Positions 44,726 through 57,810 of a stretch of DNA of 64,000 nucleotides are shown one piece after another; within the stretch, counting starts at the first letter, position 1; the number at the start of each line of letters is the position of its first letter. A model generated the notes under the pieces. It saw only the letters and a list, made by a program, of their open reading frames with translations. It was not told where the DNA came from and searched no databases. The stretch is from Siderastrea radians (lineage: Eukaryota; Cnidaria; Anthozoa; Scleractinia; Rhizangiidae), in assembly GCA_964017195.1 (NCBI GenBank), contig OZ024889.1, positions 62,507,858 through 62,571,857 on the forward strand, in the 5' to 3' direction. The position numbers and the translations under genes are program-made.

Positions 44726-47700
44726 CTACATCCTGGGTTTCAATTTCATCTCGGTGCGCTTCAGCGAATACTTGAATCCTCTGAATGCTTTCCAACAAAC
44801 ACCATCAGCAACTGATTCGTGTGGTCCCCCGTAATAGAACCCGTTCAGGTTTGCCTCATGACAAAGGCCATACCACCAGGCCCCTTTGTAGTCTTTGGCA
44901 CAGCTTTTACCATCATAAATGTCGTTGTCACTGTCTTTGGTAGAGAACTGCATTCCACTAAAGAGATAAACAAAAAAGAATAAACCTCAGGGTCGTCACG
45001 AGGCGTGGAATCAAGAATCAAACAAGGAGATAGAATCAGGTATAAAAGAGGTGGACGGAAATCAGATATCGCAAGTGTGGAATCAGGGATTAAAGAAGAG
45101 AATTGAAGTCGATTCACAGATCAAATGGGCTGGACCAGGAACAAGGATAAGAGGGAGCGATCAGGGCTCAAATAGGCTGAATCAGGGATCAATGTGGTGG
45201 AGTCAAAGATCAAAGGGTTGCAGATCAGAGAACACAAGCGCTGAGAGCAGGATCAGCAGTTTTAAAAGGAAAGTAAAAGTGAATAAGTAACTTTATTTAG
45301 GTGTTGTGTGATATCAGGAATAAAACGCTGTCAAGCTTTTGATCTCAAGGATCGATCAGAAGTTTGGGTGAAAAAAGTCCATGATAAAATTATTTAAATA
45401 CCTCCTTACGAATAGACAGTTAATTAACCCTGAGAAATGACACCATAAGTTGATTTACTCGTGTAAAGCACGGCCTAAACGAAACTAAACGAAACAAGGA
45501 CGAGAGGTGACTAGAATGGTCTTTATTGACGATCAACATTGAAATGATGTAAAACGACAGATCCTAAAGAAACCTGTTCTACGACGCAATAATTAAACAG
45601 ATTAAACAGGCATGTGGTTAGAGTTGTAGAGAGTGAAAACTCTTGCTCTCCGTATTTTGGCCTATATCTCTCAGGCACTCTTCTCGGTGCCTAAAGTGCG
45701 GTCTCATCTAATTAGAAGCTACTCAAAGCTTTCTTGAAAATTGTTTTGAGTTGTCGCATTACTTGTTCAAAACAGCCCACTAGAGCAGAACGACGACAAG
45801 TTTCCTTAAGAGTATGTTTTTGGTCAAAACTTACTCGGTCAGTGCCTAAGTTAACTTTGCTCATGCATGAACTGCATCTACTAGAACACCAAGGGAATCA
45901 ACGATACCTCTGACACAAGGAGAGAACTTGAACAGGTGTCCCCGACTTTTTTAAGTTGGAATCGATAGCCATCTTGGCAAGTCCCACACTTGACAACTGA
46001 GTTTCCGCGCACCAGATTTTTTTTGATGCTTCCATTGGTGTTAAGTGTCTTTTATCTCTTGGAACTGATACTGAGCATTAAATTAGATGACACACTCCCT
46101 TTAAGTAAACTTACTTTGCAGCGTCCTTGACCAGCATTGCGTCACCAGCCGTGCCACTGTGTCCTCCAATCAGAAGCCGGTATTTATCTCCCTCGTCTGC
46201 CACGTCAAATGTTGTGTACTCAGCGTATCTGGTGTTGCCATCAAAGTCCTCCAGGTCAATCCTTAGCGTGGCATCTCCAATGGCTGTCAAACGGTGAAGA
46301 TTGTCATTCCCAAGCCAAAATTCGCCATTCAGATCTCCAAACCCGTTTTTGTAAGACTCCCATTCGAGAAAAAAGTCAACTGATCCGTCCAAACGCCTCT
46401 GAAAAACGGCCCAGCCTCCACCGTCCGTGGTCATGTCACAGAACGCTTGCATTGGTTTGTCGCCATCTGGATTGATGGTGTACACTCCACTTGATGTGAC
46501 ACCATCCTGGAGGAGCTGGGCGCAGCTTTTGGGCTCTGATGTTTAAAAACACAAATAGAGATCTTCACATCATTAAATACTTATGTGCTCGAAGAGTCAA
46601 ACCTTGACTGAATACAATGTGATTTTCACGTTTGAGTCTGTGGATGAAATTCTGATGTGTGAACATTCAAATGAAAGCTACTGAGCAGTACTTTTTTGTG
46701 GCCCTGTTTATGATGCTGTACGAGGTGGTTCTAACTTTTGTGTCTGATGGTGAAATCTTAAAGTGTGGCCATTCACATGAAAGTGACTAAGCTGTATTTT
46801 CCTGTGCTGCAAATTAGGCCCGTTTCAAACGTCGTGCTACTGCCGTGCTAAGCTGGCTCGACAATAACACTACTGTAGCAGGACTTGCTTTCAGACGTGG
46901 AATTTAATTCACACACAAAAAAAATCGCTGTTCCCGAAAACAAAGCACTGACCAGCGGTTGTAGGGATAAATCCAAAATGGCGGTTTAGCCAGCTTTTAA
47001 AATGTATCTAATGTATTAATAATTTATGAATTGAGTTCGGCACTGCAGTAGCACGACTTTTGAAACCAAGTCGTGCTACTGCCGTGTAGCACGACTAGGT
47101 TTAATTAGTGTGTTGTACAAGGTTGTTCTATCGTTTTGGGGTCTGTGGAGTAATTCCTCATGTGTAATCGCTCAAATGAAAGGTACTGAGTAACATTTTC
47201 CTCACAAGGCAGTACTGACGTGTCGGCTGGAGGAAATCCTAAAGTTTCCGCTAAATGTTAAGGCTTCAGTTCGCCCTGTAGCCTTACATTTGAAAGGAAT
47301 GTAGAGGTTCAGGGCTCCCTCTTAAAAAATGCAGGTTTCTAGCTTTTCCAAGACACAAAAATAAGGGCTCTGGGGCTTCATCGTTTTATTCTAAGGCTCC
47401 ATTTAGCATCAATCTTCACTGATTTCCTATCGGGAACCAAGTAAAGAAAGGCTTCAGGCTAGGACATAGGACACTTTATTTAACGTAGAAATACGGACAC
47501 TCAAAAAGTTCGGCTCCAAGCACCCTGCTTGGGTCTTTCCCTCTCTGATCCCACTCCAAGAACTCCAAGAACTCCAAGAACTGTCGACTGACGGAGCGAC
47601 GTGCGTGTGTAAACATCCGAGTCGCTCTGGAAGAGCATAGCAACATTCAGACCAGAGAGGACTACGAGATGGCGTATGAGAACTATTTGTTCATTTCAGA

Positions 47701-49038
47701 CCCATGACAAATCTTGGGGAGTGGAGAATGCCCCTCTCTTTTTGTCAAAGAGAAGCTTTAAACAAGTTTTTGTGAAGTGAAGCTTTTTGCTTTGTTTGGT
47801 CTTGTTTAACTTTAGTTTAGGCAGTTACACTTATGCAGTAGTACACAAATGAAACTACTAGTCGTACCCATTCCCTTATACTTACTGCAAGGTTTTCCTG
47901 AATATCCATCGCTGCAGTTACATTCTGCGATGTCGTCTTGATAATTGGGGATGCAGACGCCTTTGTTGCCACATACGGAGCTGTCCCTCTCACAAACGCT
48001 CTGTTTTAAAACATAACCAATCTCCCATCACTCAAAAGCTTCTTGATTCATTCACTTTGGAAAGTTTATCTTTGATATTCTGGCTTGTAGGATTCCAAAA
48101 CCAAAATTCATCAAGCACAACCCTCTTTCGAAGGGCAGAAAGAAACTGCTACATATCAACGAAGATACAACATAAACTGCATACTATGTCAACGCTTCAT
48201 GCAATTCCCTATATATAATTCCAACAAACGAAAGCAGGGGGAAAAGAAGAATAAACCAAAACAAAGGCTTTTAAACAATAGATAAACAGAAACTGTAGGG
48301 AAGGTGCTTTAACATGAAACTTTAATTTATGCTGAACAGAGCTTTCGGATGGTGAAAGAAAGCCTGGGACCCATTCAAAAGCAGAAAACGTTTTCCTTGT
48401 TTTCCTTGTTTTTGTAATTTTTAGACTGAACAGTCGCTTGGCAAAAACATTCTCAGATGGTTTTGGGAGGGTGAGGGAGTCGAAACGGGTGAGAAAAATA
48501 AATCAGTAAAGCCCGCAAAATAGCTACAATTGTAGGTCGACCATCGCCTTTACAAACTGTACTCGGCTCCGTTGATCGGATGAGAGAACAAGAAACTGTT
48601 TTAATAACCGATGGGCCGTAGGCGATATTTCGTCTCCTGTTTCAAGTTTTGTTCAAACTTCTACGATTTTTTCTATTTAGTGTTTACAGTCGCAACATTT
48701 GATTTGATTACCTGTATTCCTCGGTACAAGACTTCGTTACCTTCAGTGAAATTCTCTTGGCCTACAAATCGATCAGAGTCACTCAGTTGACAGTTAAATC
48801 TCTTCTTTGCCGTTGTGGGTCCAAAGTTGTACGACAAACATCGATTTTCTTTCACGCATTCCACTTGACAACCCCCCTCCGTATTCACTTCAATCTCCCT
48901 AATAACACTTCCATTGAGTTTTCTTCCCCTGATCTCTTTAGCGAAGTTGACGGCTTGAAAATCTGGTGAAGTGATTCGAGTTACTCCATTAGTAAAAGGA
49001 ACTGCGAGAAAAGCTAACAACGAGAAGAGATGCGACAT
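44726..49038 (-). CDS. Secreted PAN-EGF-fibrinogen-related lectin, copy B, 364 aa
   Basis: Four coding exons: 49038-48712, 48000-47886, 46535-46115 and 44957-44726. Phases agree and total 1095 nt. Exon 1 has a signal peptide (MSHLFSLLAFLAVPFTNG) and a PAN/Apple domain (CQVECVKENRCLSYNFGP, later FNCQLSDSD). Exon 2 is one EGF-like module, with six cysteines from SVCERDSSVCGNKGVC to CNCSDGYSGKPC. Exons 3-4 form the fibrinogen-related domain: CDMTTDGGGWAVFQRRLDGS, FWLGNDNLH, then KDSDNDIYDGKSC (the calcium site) and the signature WWYGLCHEANLNG. Such proteins are extracellular, calcium-dependent binders of acetylated sugars (ficolin and techylectin type), often used in recognition of microbes. The exon 3/4 junction restores N-GMQFSTKD as in the family. 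It is convergent with the TPR-CHAT fragment upstream of the retrotransposon. Confidence 0.92.
44990..45250. repeat. Degenerate tandem repeats in lectin intron 3 (copy B)
   Basis: Irregular repeats of GGATCAAA/GGAATCAGGGATCAAAG-like words. Counterparts lie at the same place in copy C (about 53250-53520) and copy D (about 61470-61720). Confidence 0.6.
46600..47210. repeat. ~108-bp tandem repeats in lectin intron 2 (copy B)
   Basis: Units contain 'gaccattcaaatgaaagct', 'ctgtttatgatgctgtac', 'aggtggttctaac' and 'gtctgtggatgaaat'. They are interrupted by the insertion at 46817-47104. Confidence 0.7.
46817..47104. mobile_element. Small inverted-repeat element within the repeats of lectin copy B
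   Basis: GTCGTGCTACTGCCGTG words occur in opposite orientation at both ends. TTA(G) flanks it on both sides (46814-46817 and 47105-47108). Copy C has the uninterrupted site near 55490 ('gcagcctagtgtgctgtac'). The 3-bp TTA duplication suggests a Harbinger-type MITE. Confidence 0.6.
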
Positions 49039-49409
49039 TTTCTTGCTATACCGAAGACTCGCTTGTTTTGCAAAGTATTTAGCTCACACAGCTGTATTAA
49101 AACCTTAGTTTCTCAACACTGTTTTAAAAACAAGCATGAGTTAATTAAAATCGTTTTTAACAGTAAAAATATTTTTCATAATTAAATACGAGCCCCCGTT
49201 GTTACTTAAACTCAAGAAAGAGTAAAACTGTTTGAGGAAGCAGGAGTTCGTGATGCCCTGCTATAAATTACTGTGCAACGGTGTCCAAGGCAACCGGGGT
49301 CTCGACGAGATAAAAAGATGTTTGAAAGCCCCGTTGTCAAACATGGTAGGGTCTCGCTCAACCTACAGTATCAGTCAACAATCAATCAGTCCATCAGTCG
49401 CCCCAGTTT

Positions 49410-49520
49410 TACACCAATGACGAAGGGCTAAAGCTCAAAACGTCAGCTTTTGAGTCTCTATACGGAGGCCAATCTACCAGTTATGTCAAACTAAGTTGAC
49501 ATAACAGCGACCGCAGTGTA
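49410..49520. repeat. Penelope-like tail motif (tentative)
   Basis: 'tgacgaagggctaaagctca' followed by 'aaacgtcagc' resembles, but does not match, the hammerhead-like core found near Penelope-like ends. A perfect 9-bp hairpin (TTATGTCAA...TTGACATAA) follows at 49482-49505. No coding part is present. Confidence 0.25.
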
Positions 49521-49822
49521 CGACGCAGCACGTCAGTTACTGTAGAAACTAACCACTTAATCAATCAATCAATCATCCAACAACTTTTTTTTTCAACAGC
49601 TATAAAGGTTAACGGGACACTGTCACCGATTATTAGAGAAAACCCAAAAATACTAGTTACGTTTCGTTTAAAATTACTCTACCAGCTCTCTGAGTGTGTT
49701 TGGCTGAGGATCTCTAGGATGGAAATGGATTGCAACTTGAACCACAGGCAGCCCAGACGCGTTGTATGTGGAGTTCATTAAAAAATAGAAAAGGGTGAAA
49801 ATATGTGTAATATCACTAAACA

Positions 49823-50226
49823 GGAGCCCATTACCCGGAGCGTCCAACTGTCATAAATTCGTGCAACAGCGTTTTAAGTAGGTTTATTTTAAGATAAGCC
49901 TTTCCCGCGAAAATAACTTTTTCCGATGACGTCTGCATTAAATCTAAGCTACTACTTCCCTTGTAAATACTAAAATTATCGCTTGCAATACTGTCAGAAC
50001 ACTCCGATAAAGATTTCTCACTGGTCAGTGGTATCCGTTATGTTTATTTCCAGCGTGGACGAGTTGTCGTAGTTTCGTACTCAGTCTATTATTAATTACG
50101 TAATCGCTTTTCGATTGGCTATTTCAACCAATTCGCAGGAAAAGCTTATCTAAAAATAAATTTACTTGTGAAAATGCCGTTTCACAGACGCAGTATGGAA
50201 GTTGGACGCTCCGGGTAATGGACTCC
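49823..50226. mobile_element. 404-bp MITE with GGAGCCCATTACCCGGAGCG ends
   Basis: The left end (49823 on) and the complement of the right end (to 50226) match over about 27 bp, GGAG(C/T)CCATTACCCGG and AGCGTCCAACT. The inside is non-coding. No clear target duplication was found. Confidence 0.8.
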
Positions 50227-50469
50227 CGTTTCCGGTTAATCTTGCACCGCTCTCTTACGCAATCGCTTGATAGCGTCGCTGCTTATTTCAGCCGTTAAGC
50301 CTAAGGTTTGCAGAGATTTATTACGGACTAACCGGTGATAAAAGAATCGAGATATCTTGAAATGAAGCCTGTCTACCTTCCGCTCAATGCTCCCCGGGTT
50401 CGTCCTGGCTGGTTTAAATGACATTTCGTGGCTTTACCTCCGATTGAAAAAAGCCATCGATCCATCGGT

Positions 50470-50905
50470 TGAAAGCAACTTGGAAGCGACAACATGGAAG
50501 AGACAACTTGCAAGCGACAACATGGAAGCGAATACTTGCAAGCGATAACGTGAAAGCGACAACATGGAAGCGACAACATGGAAGCCACAACTTGGAAGCG
50601 ATAACCTTGAAGCGACAACATGGAAGCGACAACTTGGAAGCAACATCATGGAATCGACAACGTGGAAGCGACAGCGTGGAAGCGACAACTTGGAAGCGAC
50701 AAAATGGAAGCGGGGCGGAGGAGAGCAAATTAAAAATGACAGAAGGTACAAAACTACGATAGTCAGACTCCCTCAAAGTATAGCGCTGCTCTCAGTGACA
50801 GTCCAACAAGAGCCCCCCTCCCCCCCCCCCCCGCCTTAAAGTTAAAGCGACGAAGTGGACGCGACAAAGTGGAAGTGACAACTTGGAAGCGACAACGTGT
50901 GCCCC
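50470..50905. repeat. 14-bp minisatellite, unit CGACAACATGGAAG
   Basis: About 17 units of 14 bp run from 50470 to 50712, alternating ACATGGAAGCG and ACTTGGAAGCG forms. A poly-C tract follows at about 50813-50832, with a few further units at 50848-50900. Because 14 is not a multiple of 3, all three frames share the repeat, which explains the overlapping open frames on both strands. They are not genes. Confidence 0.9.
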
Positions 50906-50909
50906 TTAT

Positions 50910-52790
50910 CGACTTCTGTCAAACTAATGAAACAGTTTTTGTACGAAGGTGGAATAATTTACCTGTCCCTTCTATTTGTAAAGGTGCCTTACTTTGTTGA
51001 TTCATTGTGGTAAATGCTTCTGTGCTTCTTTGTTTCGACAGCCAGATACCAAGTGGCTGTGATTTAAAAAAGCTTTGTTAACGTTAAACTATCGGACTAC
51101 AATGACACGAACTTTTTTATTTGAGTAACAGACACAAGGCAAAATATTAATTTTATTTGCGGGAGCTAAAACCTCATATTGCATGTCCAGCCATTCTGTG
51201 GATGGTTAGTGCAACAGCATTGTCCATGTAAGCTTCTGTGAACCACAAGTTTACTATCAAGTAAAGCTTGAAAAAAAGAAAACCTATCCAATTCAACGGC
51301 AAAGCTGCGAGGACTTAAAAGTTGGATGTATTCTAAACAGCAACGTGTCAGACAACTTTACCCCTTTTTTTCACTAAGGCGGAGCTCCAACGTAAGAGGA
51401 TACGATAAACGGTACCCTCTTCTTCAGCATCCACGAAAATGTCTTGACGATCCACTGTTATATTTGCGATCTCGAATCTCAAACAAGTAGACGTTCAGGT
51501 CGTTTTCAGTGCTCATTATAAGCCTTTACAATAACAAAACCATAATTGTAACCAACCTAACTACGGCACGTTCCGGTCCGGGCTGCGTTACAACATTAGT
51601 ATGAAACTGTGCAGTCATTCCTCTCACGTTTAGTAAGAGAATTGATACCATACCATAAAGGGTACAAGCAATCAACAGGCTGGAGCTTCAGCGTTGCAAA
51701 TTCTGCAATAACCCACGGTTTATAATCAACGATAGTTGAATACAAACATTGTAGAGCTATTTCAGGTAAAATGAAATACAGTTGTGGACATGATCGAAAC
51801 GTGGTCGGTTCTTTGTCAGGAATCTTTTGAACATAAGCGGAATCGTTCCGATGAATCTTCGGAAAGTTTCGATGGAAAATCTTCGTCAGCTTTTATCAGT
51901 CTTTAAAAGAAAAACAAAAGATTGAATTTCATTGTGCCAGCCTATGGAATATATTCTGAAAATTTTCGCCGGAATTCATTGGTTCCAAGTGCACCAAAAA
52001 GGCAAATAATCGTTATAAACAGGCATGAGATCAAATGTTCATGCTGTGCTTTTCGGTTGTATATTGTGAATATCTTACTTGTAGATTTTTCCTATACAGA
52101 AGAAATCAAAGTCACATGTGGATTATTGTACCACACTACCACTCAAAAATACTGAATACCGACTGGTTTTTATCGACGGCTTCATAAAAAATCATTAACT
52201 ACTAACTGCCAGACGTTTTATTTTGGCAATGCAGTCATAGTTACACACCAAGGTCTTTTCGACACTTTTTATTGCACGTATGTAGAATGCCGTGCAAAGG
52301 ATAGCAAATTTAGAACAAGACAACTGCAACCTAGTCTAAACGTGGCTAAACTCGATTCGTGCTCAAGTATTAGTGTATAATTTAACTTTCGCACACTTTA
52401 TTAGGCTAATTCTAGCGAACGCTACTTCTTGAATACTCGCATAGTTACATCTTGTAGTTAGCGAGACAGTGGCGTTGTGATTACTACGAAACGATTTATC
52501 GTTAGGTTTGCTTTTTTATGCTAAATTTAAGAACAGGTGACAAATCACATGTCTTGGGCCTCATTAGCTCAGATAACAAGAGGAGAGTTGCCCGGCAAGT
52601 TAACACTGTCACCGTTTGAAGCCCTTGGTTTGAAGCCTAAACTCTCGTGCCCTCGTGCCGACTCTCGTGTGCACTCGTCCACTCTCGTACGCTCTTGTCG
52701 ACTCTCGGGTCCTCTCGAAAACTTTCGTGCGCCCTCAAAGAAGTTGAATCTACCCGAATTTTCAACTAGATAATTGGATTCAAGGAGAGT
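50910..52790. repeat. Spacer unit B of the segmental array
   Basis: Collinear with 37735-40840 and 57950-61040. Unlike those it lacks the TPR-CHAT fragment: the sequence passes from the 'gttacatcttgtagtt' region straight to the 'gaacaggtgacaaatc' tail. The CTCTCG-rich end (52640-52740) is also shared. No gene seen. Confidence 0.75.
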
Positions 52791-52979
52791 TCAAGCCTTC
52801 GCTCTTGTTTGAGCACTTCAACGTCTTTCTCTTTAAATTCCCTGCGGTCTTATATGGCTTATGCACGACGATGTTATGTAAAACTGAAAAGGTGAAGGTG
52901 AGTAAGTCAGTGCATGTGGCAGTCTTATGCAAATACGTGGTGCCTCGTAATTCGAGTACAATAAAGTAGAGTTTGAATT

Positions 52980-55900
52980 TCACTTCTGCAACCTGGGTTT
53001 CAATTTCATCTCGGTGCGCTTCAGCGAATACTGATATCCTCTAAATGGTTTCCAGCAGACACCATCAGGAAGTGATTCGTGTGGTCCCCCATGATAGAAC
53101 CCGTTCAGGTTTGCTTCATGACAAAACCCATACCACCAGGCTCCTTTGTAGTCTTTGGCACAGCTCTTACCATCATAAATGTCGTTGTCACTGTCTTTGG
53201 TAGAGAACTGCATTCCACTAAAGAGATAAACAAAAAAGAATAAGCCTCAGGGTCGTCACGAGGTGTGGAATCAAGGATGAAATAAGGAGATAGAGTCAGC
53301 AGGGACGAAAGAGGTGGACGGGAATCAGATATCACAGGTGTGGAATCAGGGATCAAAGAAGTAACCTGGAGTCGATTCACAGATCAAATGGGTTGGACCA
53401 GGAATAAGAGGGAACGATCAGGGCTCAAAGAGACTGAATCAGGGATCAATGGAGTGGAGTCGGCGATCAAATTTGATCAAATGGTTGAATTCAGGGAATA
53501 CCCAAGATTAGATCAGGATCAGCAATTTCAAAAGTAAAATAAAGTAAAAGGAAATAAGTAATTTTATTTAAGTGTCTGAAGTATTCTAGCGTACAAACTA
53601 CTAATTGTGGCACTTCCAGTTACGAATTAATATTTATACTAAAATTATTAAACAAAAGCAAGTTAATAAGTTCATTAAAATACAACAACGCTTAAGACCG
53701 ATCAGGGATTGGGTAATGTAAGTTGTGTGATATCAGGGATCAAAGTTTGTTACGCTCTAGAGATCAAGGATCGATCATAAGTTTGGGTGAAAAAAAAAGG
53801 ATCCGTGATAAAATGCAGCTAAATACATATGTATCTCGTTGCGAACAAACAGTTAATTAAGCCTGAGACATGACGCCATACTTTGATTTATTTGTGTAAA
53901 CCTCGGCCCAAACGAAACTAAACGAAATATGGACGAGTGGGGACGAAAGATCCTAAGGAAACCTGTACTAATACACAATAACTAACAAGGAATGGTTAGA
54001 GTTGTCAGTAGAGAGTGTCGCTATAATTGGCCTAGATCTCTCAGGCGCTTTTCTCGGTGCCTAAGTTGCTGTCTCGTCTAATTTGAAGCTACTCAAAGTT
54101 TTCTTGAAAATTATTTAGAGTTGTCGCGTTAATCATCTGAGTCACGTTAAGAGCAGAAAGAAGGCAAGTCTCTCTAGGAGTACGTGTTTTTGGTCAAAAA
54201 TTACTCAATCCCTGCCTAAGTTAACTTTTCTTGTGCATGAAATGCCTCTACTAGAACACCAAGGGAATCGACGATACCTCTGACACAAAGAGAGAACTTG
54301 AAAAGGTCTCCCCGGCTTTTTAAGTTGGAATCGATAGCCATCCTGGCCATTCGTGTACCAGATTTTTTAATGCTTCCATTGGTGTTAAGTGCCTTTCATC
54401 TCTTGGAATTGATACTGAACATTAAGTAAAATGACACAGTCCTTTTAAGTAAACTTACTTTGGAGTGAGCCTGACCATCATCGCGTCACCAGCAGTGCCA
54501 CTGTATCCTGCAATCAGAAGCCGGTATTTATCCCCCTCGTCTGCCACGTCAAATGTTGTGTACTCAGCGTATCTGGTGTCACCATCAAAGTCCTCCAGGT
54601 CGACCCTCAGCGTGGCGTCAACAGTGGCTGTTAAATGGTGAAGATTGTCGTTTCCAAGCCAGAATTCGCCATTCAGATCTCCAAACCCGTTTTTGTAAGA
54701 CGCCCAGTCGAGAAAAAAGTCAACAGAGCCGTCCAAACGCCTCTGAAAAACGGTCCAGCCTCCACCGTTCGTGGTCATATCACATAACACTTGCAACGGC
54801 TTGCCGCCATCTGGATTGATGGTGTACACTCCACTTGATGCGACGCCATCCTGGAGGAGCTGAGCGCAGCTTTTGGTTTCTCCTGATAGTTAATTTAAAA
54901 CAAAAAAAAACAAATAACTTCGCATCATTAAATGCTTAGGTGCTCGGCCGTGAGTTGCCATTAATTATCACGAAAGTAGTACAAGTCTTGGCAGAGTCAA
55001 AACCTTGACTGAATGCAATGTGGTTCTAACCTGTGAGTCTGTGGATGAAATTCTGTGAAGTGTGACCACTTAAATGAAACCTACTGAGTAGTGCTTTGTT
55101 GTGGTACTGTATATGTAGTGGTACAAGGTGGTTCTAACTTTGGGGTCTGTGGATGAAATCCTTAAGTGCGACCATTCAAATCATGAAAGCTACTGAACAG
55201 TACTTTCCTGTGGCACTGTTTATTCTGCTGTACAAGGTTGTTCTAACCTTTGATTCTATGGGTGAAATCCTTACGTGTGACCATTCAAATACAAGCTATA
55301 CTGAATTCTATGGGTGAAATCCTTACGTGTGACCATTCAAATACAAGCTACACTAAAGCAGTACTTTTTCGTGGCACTGTTTATGATGCTGTACAAGGTG
55401 GTCCTAACTTTTGAGTCTGTGCATGAAATCCTAAAGTGTCAGTTTTCAATGAAAGTTACTGGGCAGTACTTTCATGTGGTGCAGCCTAGTGTGCTGTACA
55501 AGGTTTTTCTATCGTTTTGGGGTTAGGTGTGATCGCTCAAATGAAAGGTACTGACAATGTCCTCACAAGGCAGTAGTGACGTATTGACTGGAGGGAATTC
55601 TGGAGCTTTGAGTAAATTAGGGCTCTACGGTTCTGCGCTTTGTTCCATGGCTCTATTTAGCCCGAATCGTTATTTCTTTCCGCCGGCACAAAGTAAAGAA
55701 AAGCTGCGGGCTCCGGACACTCAAAACTTTCGGCTCCAAGAGCCTCCCTTTTAGACCATTAACACCCAGTCCACTTTGATCCCACTGCAAGAACTGTCGG
55801 GGTGACTGAGCGATATGCGTTTGTAAATATCCTTGCCGCTCCAGAGGAGAATGACCACATTTAGATCAGAGAAGGACTACGAGATTGAGTATGAGTAGGA

Positions 55901-57349
55901 TTTGTTAATTTCAGACCCATGACAAACCTAGGGGAGTGGTGTTTTGTAAGTGATGTTTTGTGCTTTGATTAAGTCTAGTTAAGACAATGACACTTGTGCC
56001 GCAAGAAAAGACACTAACGAAACTATGATGTGATAGTTTGAATAAAATTTTGTCTCTAATGAAGACAACAATTTTATTCCATCCCCTCCCAAATTCTTTT
56101 ACTCTGGGTTCCCACCTTAGTTGAAGGTTTGGATCTGTCACTGAAACCAGTCACGTTCCCGGAGTGCCTCCCTGTTACGTATTCTGTGAGTGTGAACACG
56201 TGAACACTTATCGTATTCGTACTCATTCCCTTATACTCACTGCAAGGTTTTCCCGAATATCCATCGCTACAGTTACATTCTGCGCTGTCGTCTTGATAAC
56301 TGGGGATGCAGACGCCTTTGTTGCCACACACGGAGCTGTCCCTCTCACAAACGCTCTGTTTTACAACATAAGCAGTCAGTCTGTTATCACCGAAAAGCTT
56401 AGGATTCCTTCACTAAAAGGGAAATTTCTCTTTGATATTCTGGTTTGTAGAATTCCAAAATTAAAATTCCTCGACATCAGGCGCAACCATCTTTCGAAAT
56501 GCAGAAAGAAATTGCGACATATCTTATGTCTTTTAAATTTGTCAACGAAGATATAACATAAACTATGTACTATGTCAAACGTTTCATGCAATTCCCTATA
56601 TGTAATTCCACAAAACAAACATGAAACTTTAATTTAGACTAGAGGCGGAGCTTTCGGATGGTAAAAGAAAGTCTAGAACACATTCAAAAACGAGCGTTTT
56701 CCTTGTTTTTGTAAATTTGTTTTTGTAAATTTTGGACTGAACAGACGCTTGGCAAAAAATGTGCTCAGATGGTTAGGGGAGGATGAGGGAGTCGAAACTG
56801 GCGAGGAAAAATTCCATCAGCAAAGCCCGAGAAATACCTAGGTCGGCCCTTGCCCTGACAAACTGCTTCTGGGACTCCGTGGATGAGAGAAAAAGAAACT
56901 GTTTTACAAACCGATGGGCCCGTAGGCGATGATTCGTCTCCCGATTCAAGCTTTTTCAAACTTCTACGGACTTTTTTCTATTTAGTGCATACAGTGGCAA
57001 CATTTGATTTGATTACCTGTATTCCTCGGTACAAGACTTCGTTATCCTCAGTGAAATTCTCTAGGCCTACAAATCGATCAGAGTCACTCAGTTGACAGTT
57101 AAATCTCTTCTTGTCCGTTGTGGGTCCAAAGTTGTACGACAGGCATCGATTTTCGTTCACGCATTCCACTTGACAAGCCCCCTCCGTATTCACTTCAATC
57201 TCCCTAATAACACTTCCATTAAGTTTTCGTGCCCTGATCTCTTTAGCGAAGTTGACGGCTTGAAAATCTGGTGAAGTGATTCGAGTTACTCCATTAACAA
57301 AAGGAACTGCGAGGAAAGCTAACAACAAGAAGAGATGCGACATTTTCAT
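52980..57349 (-). CDS. Secreted PAN-EGF-fibrinogen-related lectin, copy C, 369 aa
   Basis: Exons 57349-57017, 56355-56241, 54882-54459 and 53217-52980, with agreeing phases and 1110 nt in all. Domains and order are as in copy B. The start is MKMSHLF (two residues longer). The PAN domain has CQVECVNENRCLSYNFGP, the EGF module CNCSDGYSGKPC, and the fibrinogen-related domain CDMTTNGGGWTVFQRR with WWYGFCHEANLNG. Differences from B and D: exon 3 ends MMVRLTPN instead of VKDAAN, and the protein ends LKPRLQK rather than LKPRM. It has HHGG-type changes (FYHGGPHESLPDG) near the ligand pocket. These could change binding. Intron positions are identical to copy B, so they are tandem duplicates. Confidence 0.92.
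53240..53520. repeat. Degenerate tandem repeats in lectin intron 3 (copy C)
   Basis: GGGATCAAAG/GGAATCAG-type words in the same position as in copies B and D. Confidence 0.6.
55010..55560. repeat. ~108-bp tandem repeats in lectin intron 2 (copy C)
   Basis: The word 'g(g/c)atgaaatcc' or 'gggtgaaatcc' recurs near 55035, 55150, 55260, 55312 and 55420, giving a period near 108 bp with one half-unit. The family also occurs at window positions 1-130. Confidence 0.75.
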
Positions 57350-57725
57350 GTTGTACCGAAGACTCGCTTGTTTGGCAAAGTATTTAGCTCACACAGCTGT
57401 ATTGAAACTTTAGTTTCTCAACACTGTTAAACAAGCATGAATTATTTAAAAACACTTTCAGTGTTGTAAATATTTTTCTTGACTAAAAACAATAGCTCCC
57501 TGCCGTCTTCAAATATTCAAGGAAACAGTAAAATTGTATGAGAAAGCGAGAAAGTAAATTACAGTGTAGCAGTCTCAAGAGAAGCGGGGTCTCCACAGGA
57601 TAACATAATCACCTGACATATTCCCATTTAATTCATCACCTCGGGCTTTCGTAAAAAGAGGACTCACCTCTTAAAAACGGAGCAAAAAGTTGAGAATATA
57701 ACGTAAATGCAATTCTCAGTCTTAC

Positions 57726-57810
57726 TTTGCGGTATTCACAAAAGTCATCGTATCACCAGCCGTTACACTGTATCCTCCAATCAGAAGCCGGTATTTATCT
57801 CCATCGTCTT
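57726..57810 (-). pseudogene. Isolated lectin exon 3 remnant
   Basis: The minus strand reads DGDKYRLLIGGYSVTAGDT and ends at the same exon 3 donor (CAAA/GTAAG) as the complete copies. The rest of the exon is replaced by a C-rich run (57811 on). No other exons accompany it. It marks an older, mostly deleted lectin copy. Confidence 0.75.

Noticed and set aside
45051..45290. Plus-strand open frame in lectin intron 3
   Set aside because: Consists of the degenerate GGATCAAA repeats and is not preserved in copies C and D.
50414..50839. Overlapping open frames on both strands
   Set aside because: Product of the 14-bp minisatellite.
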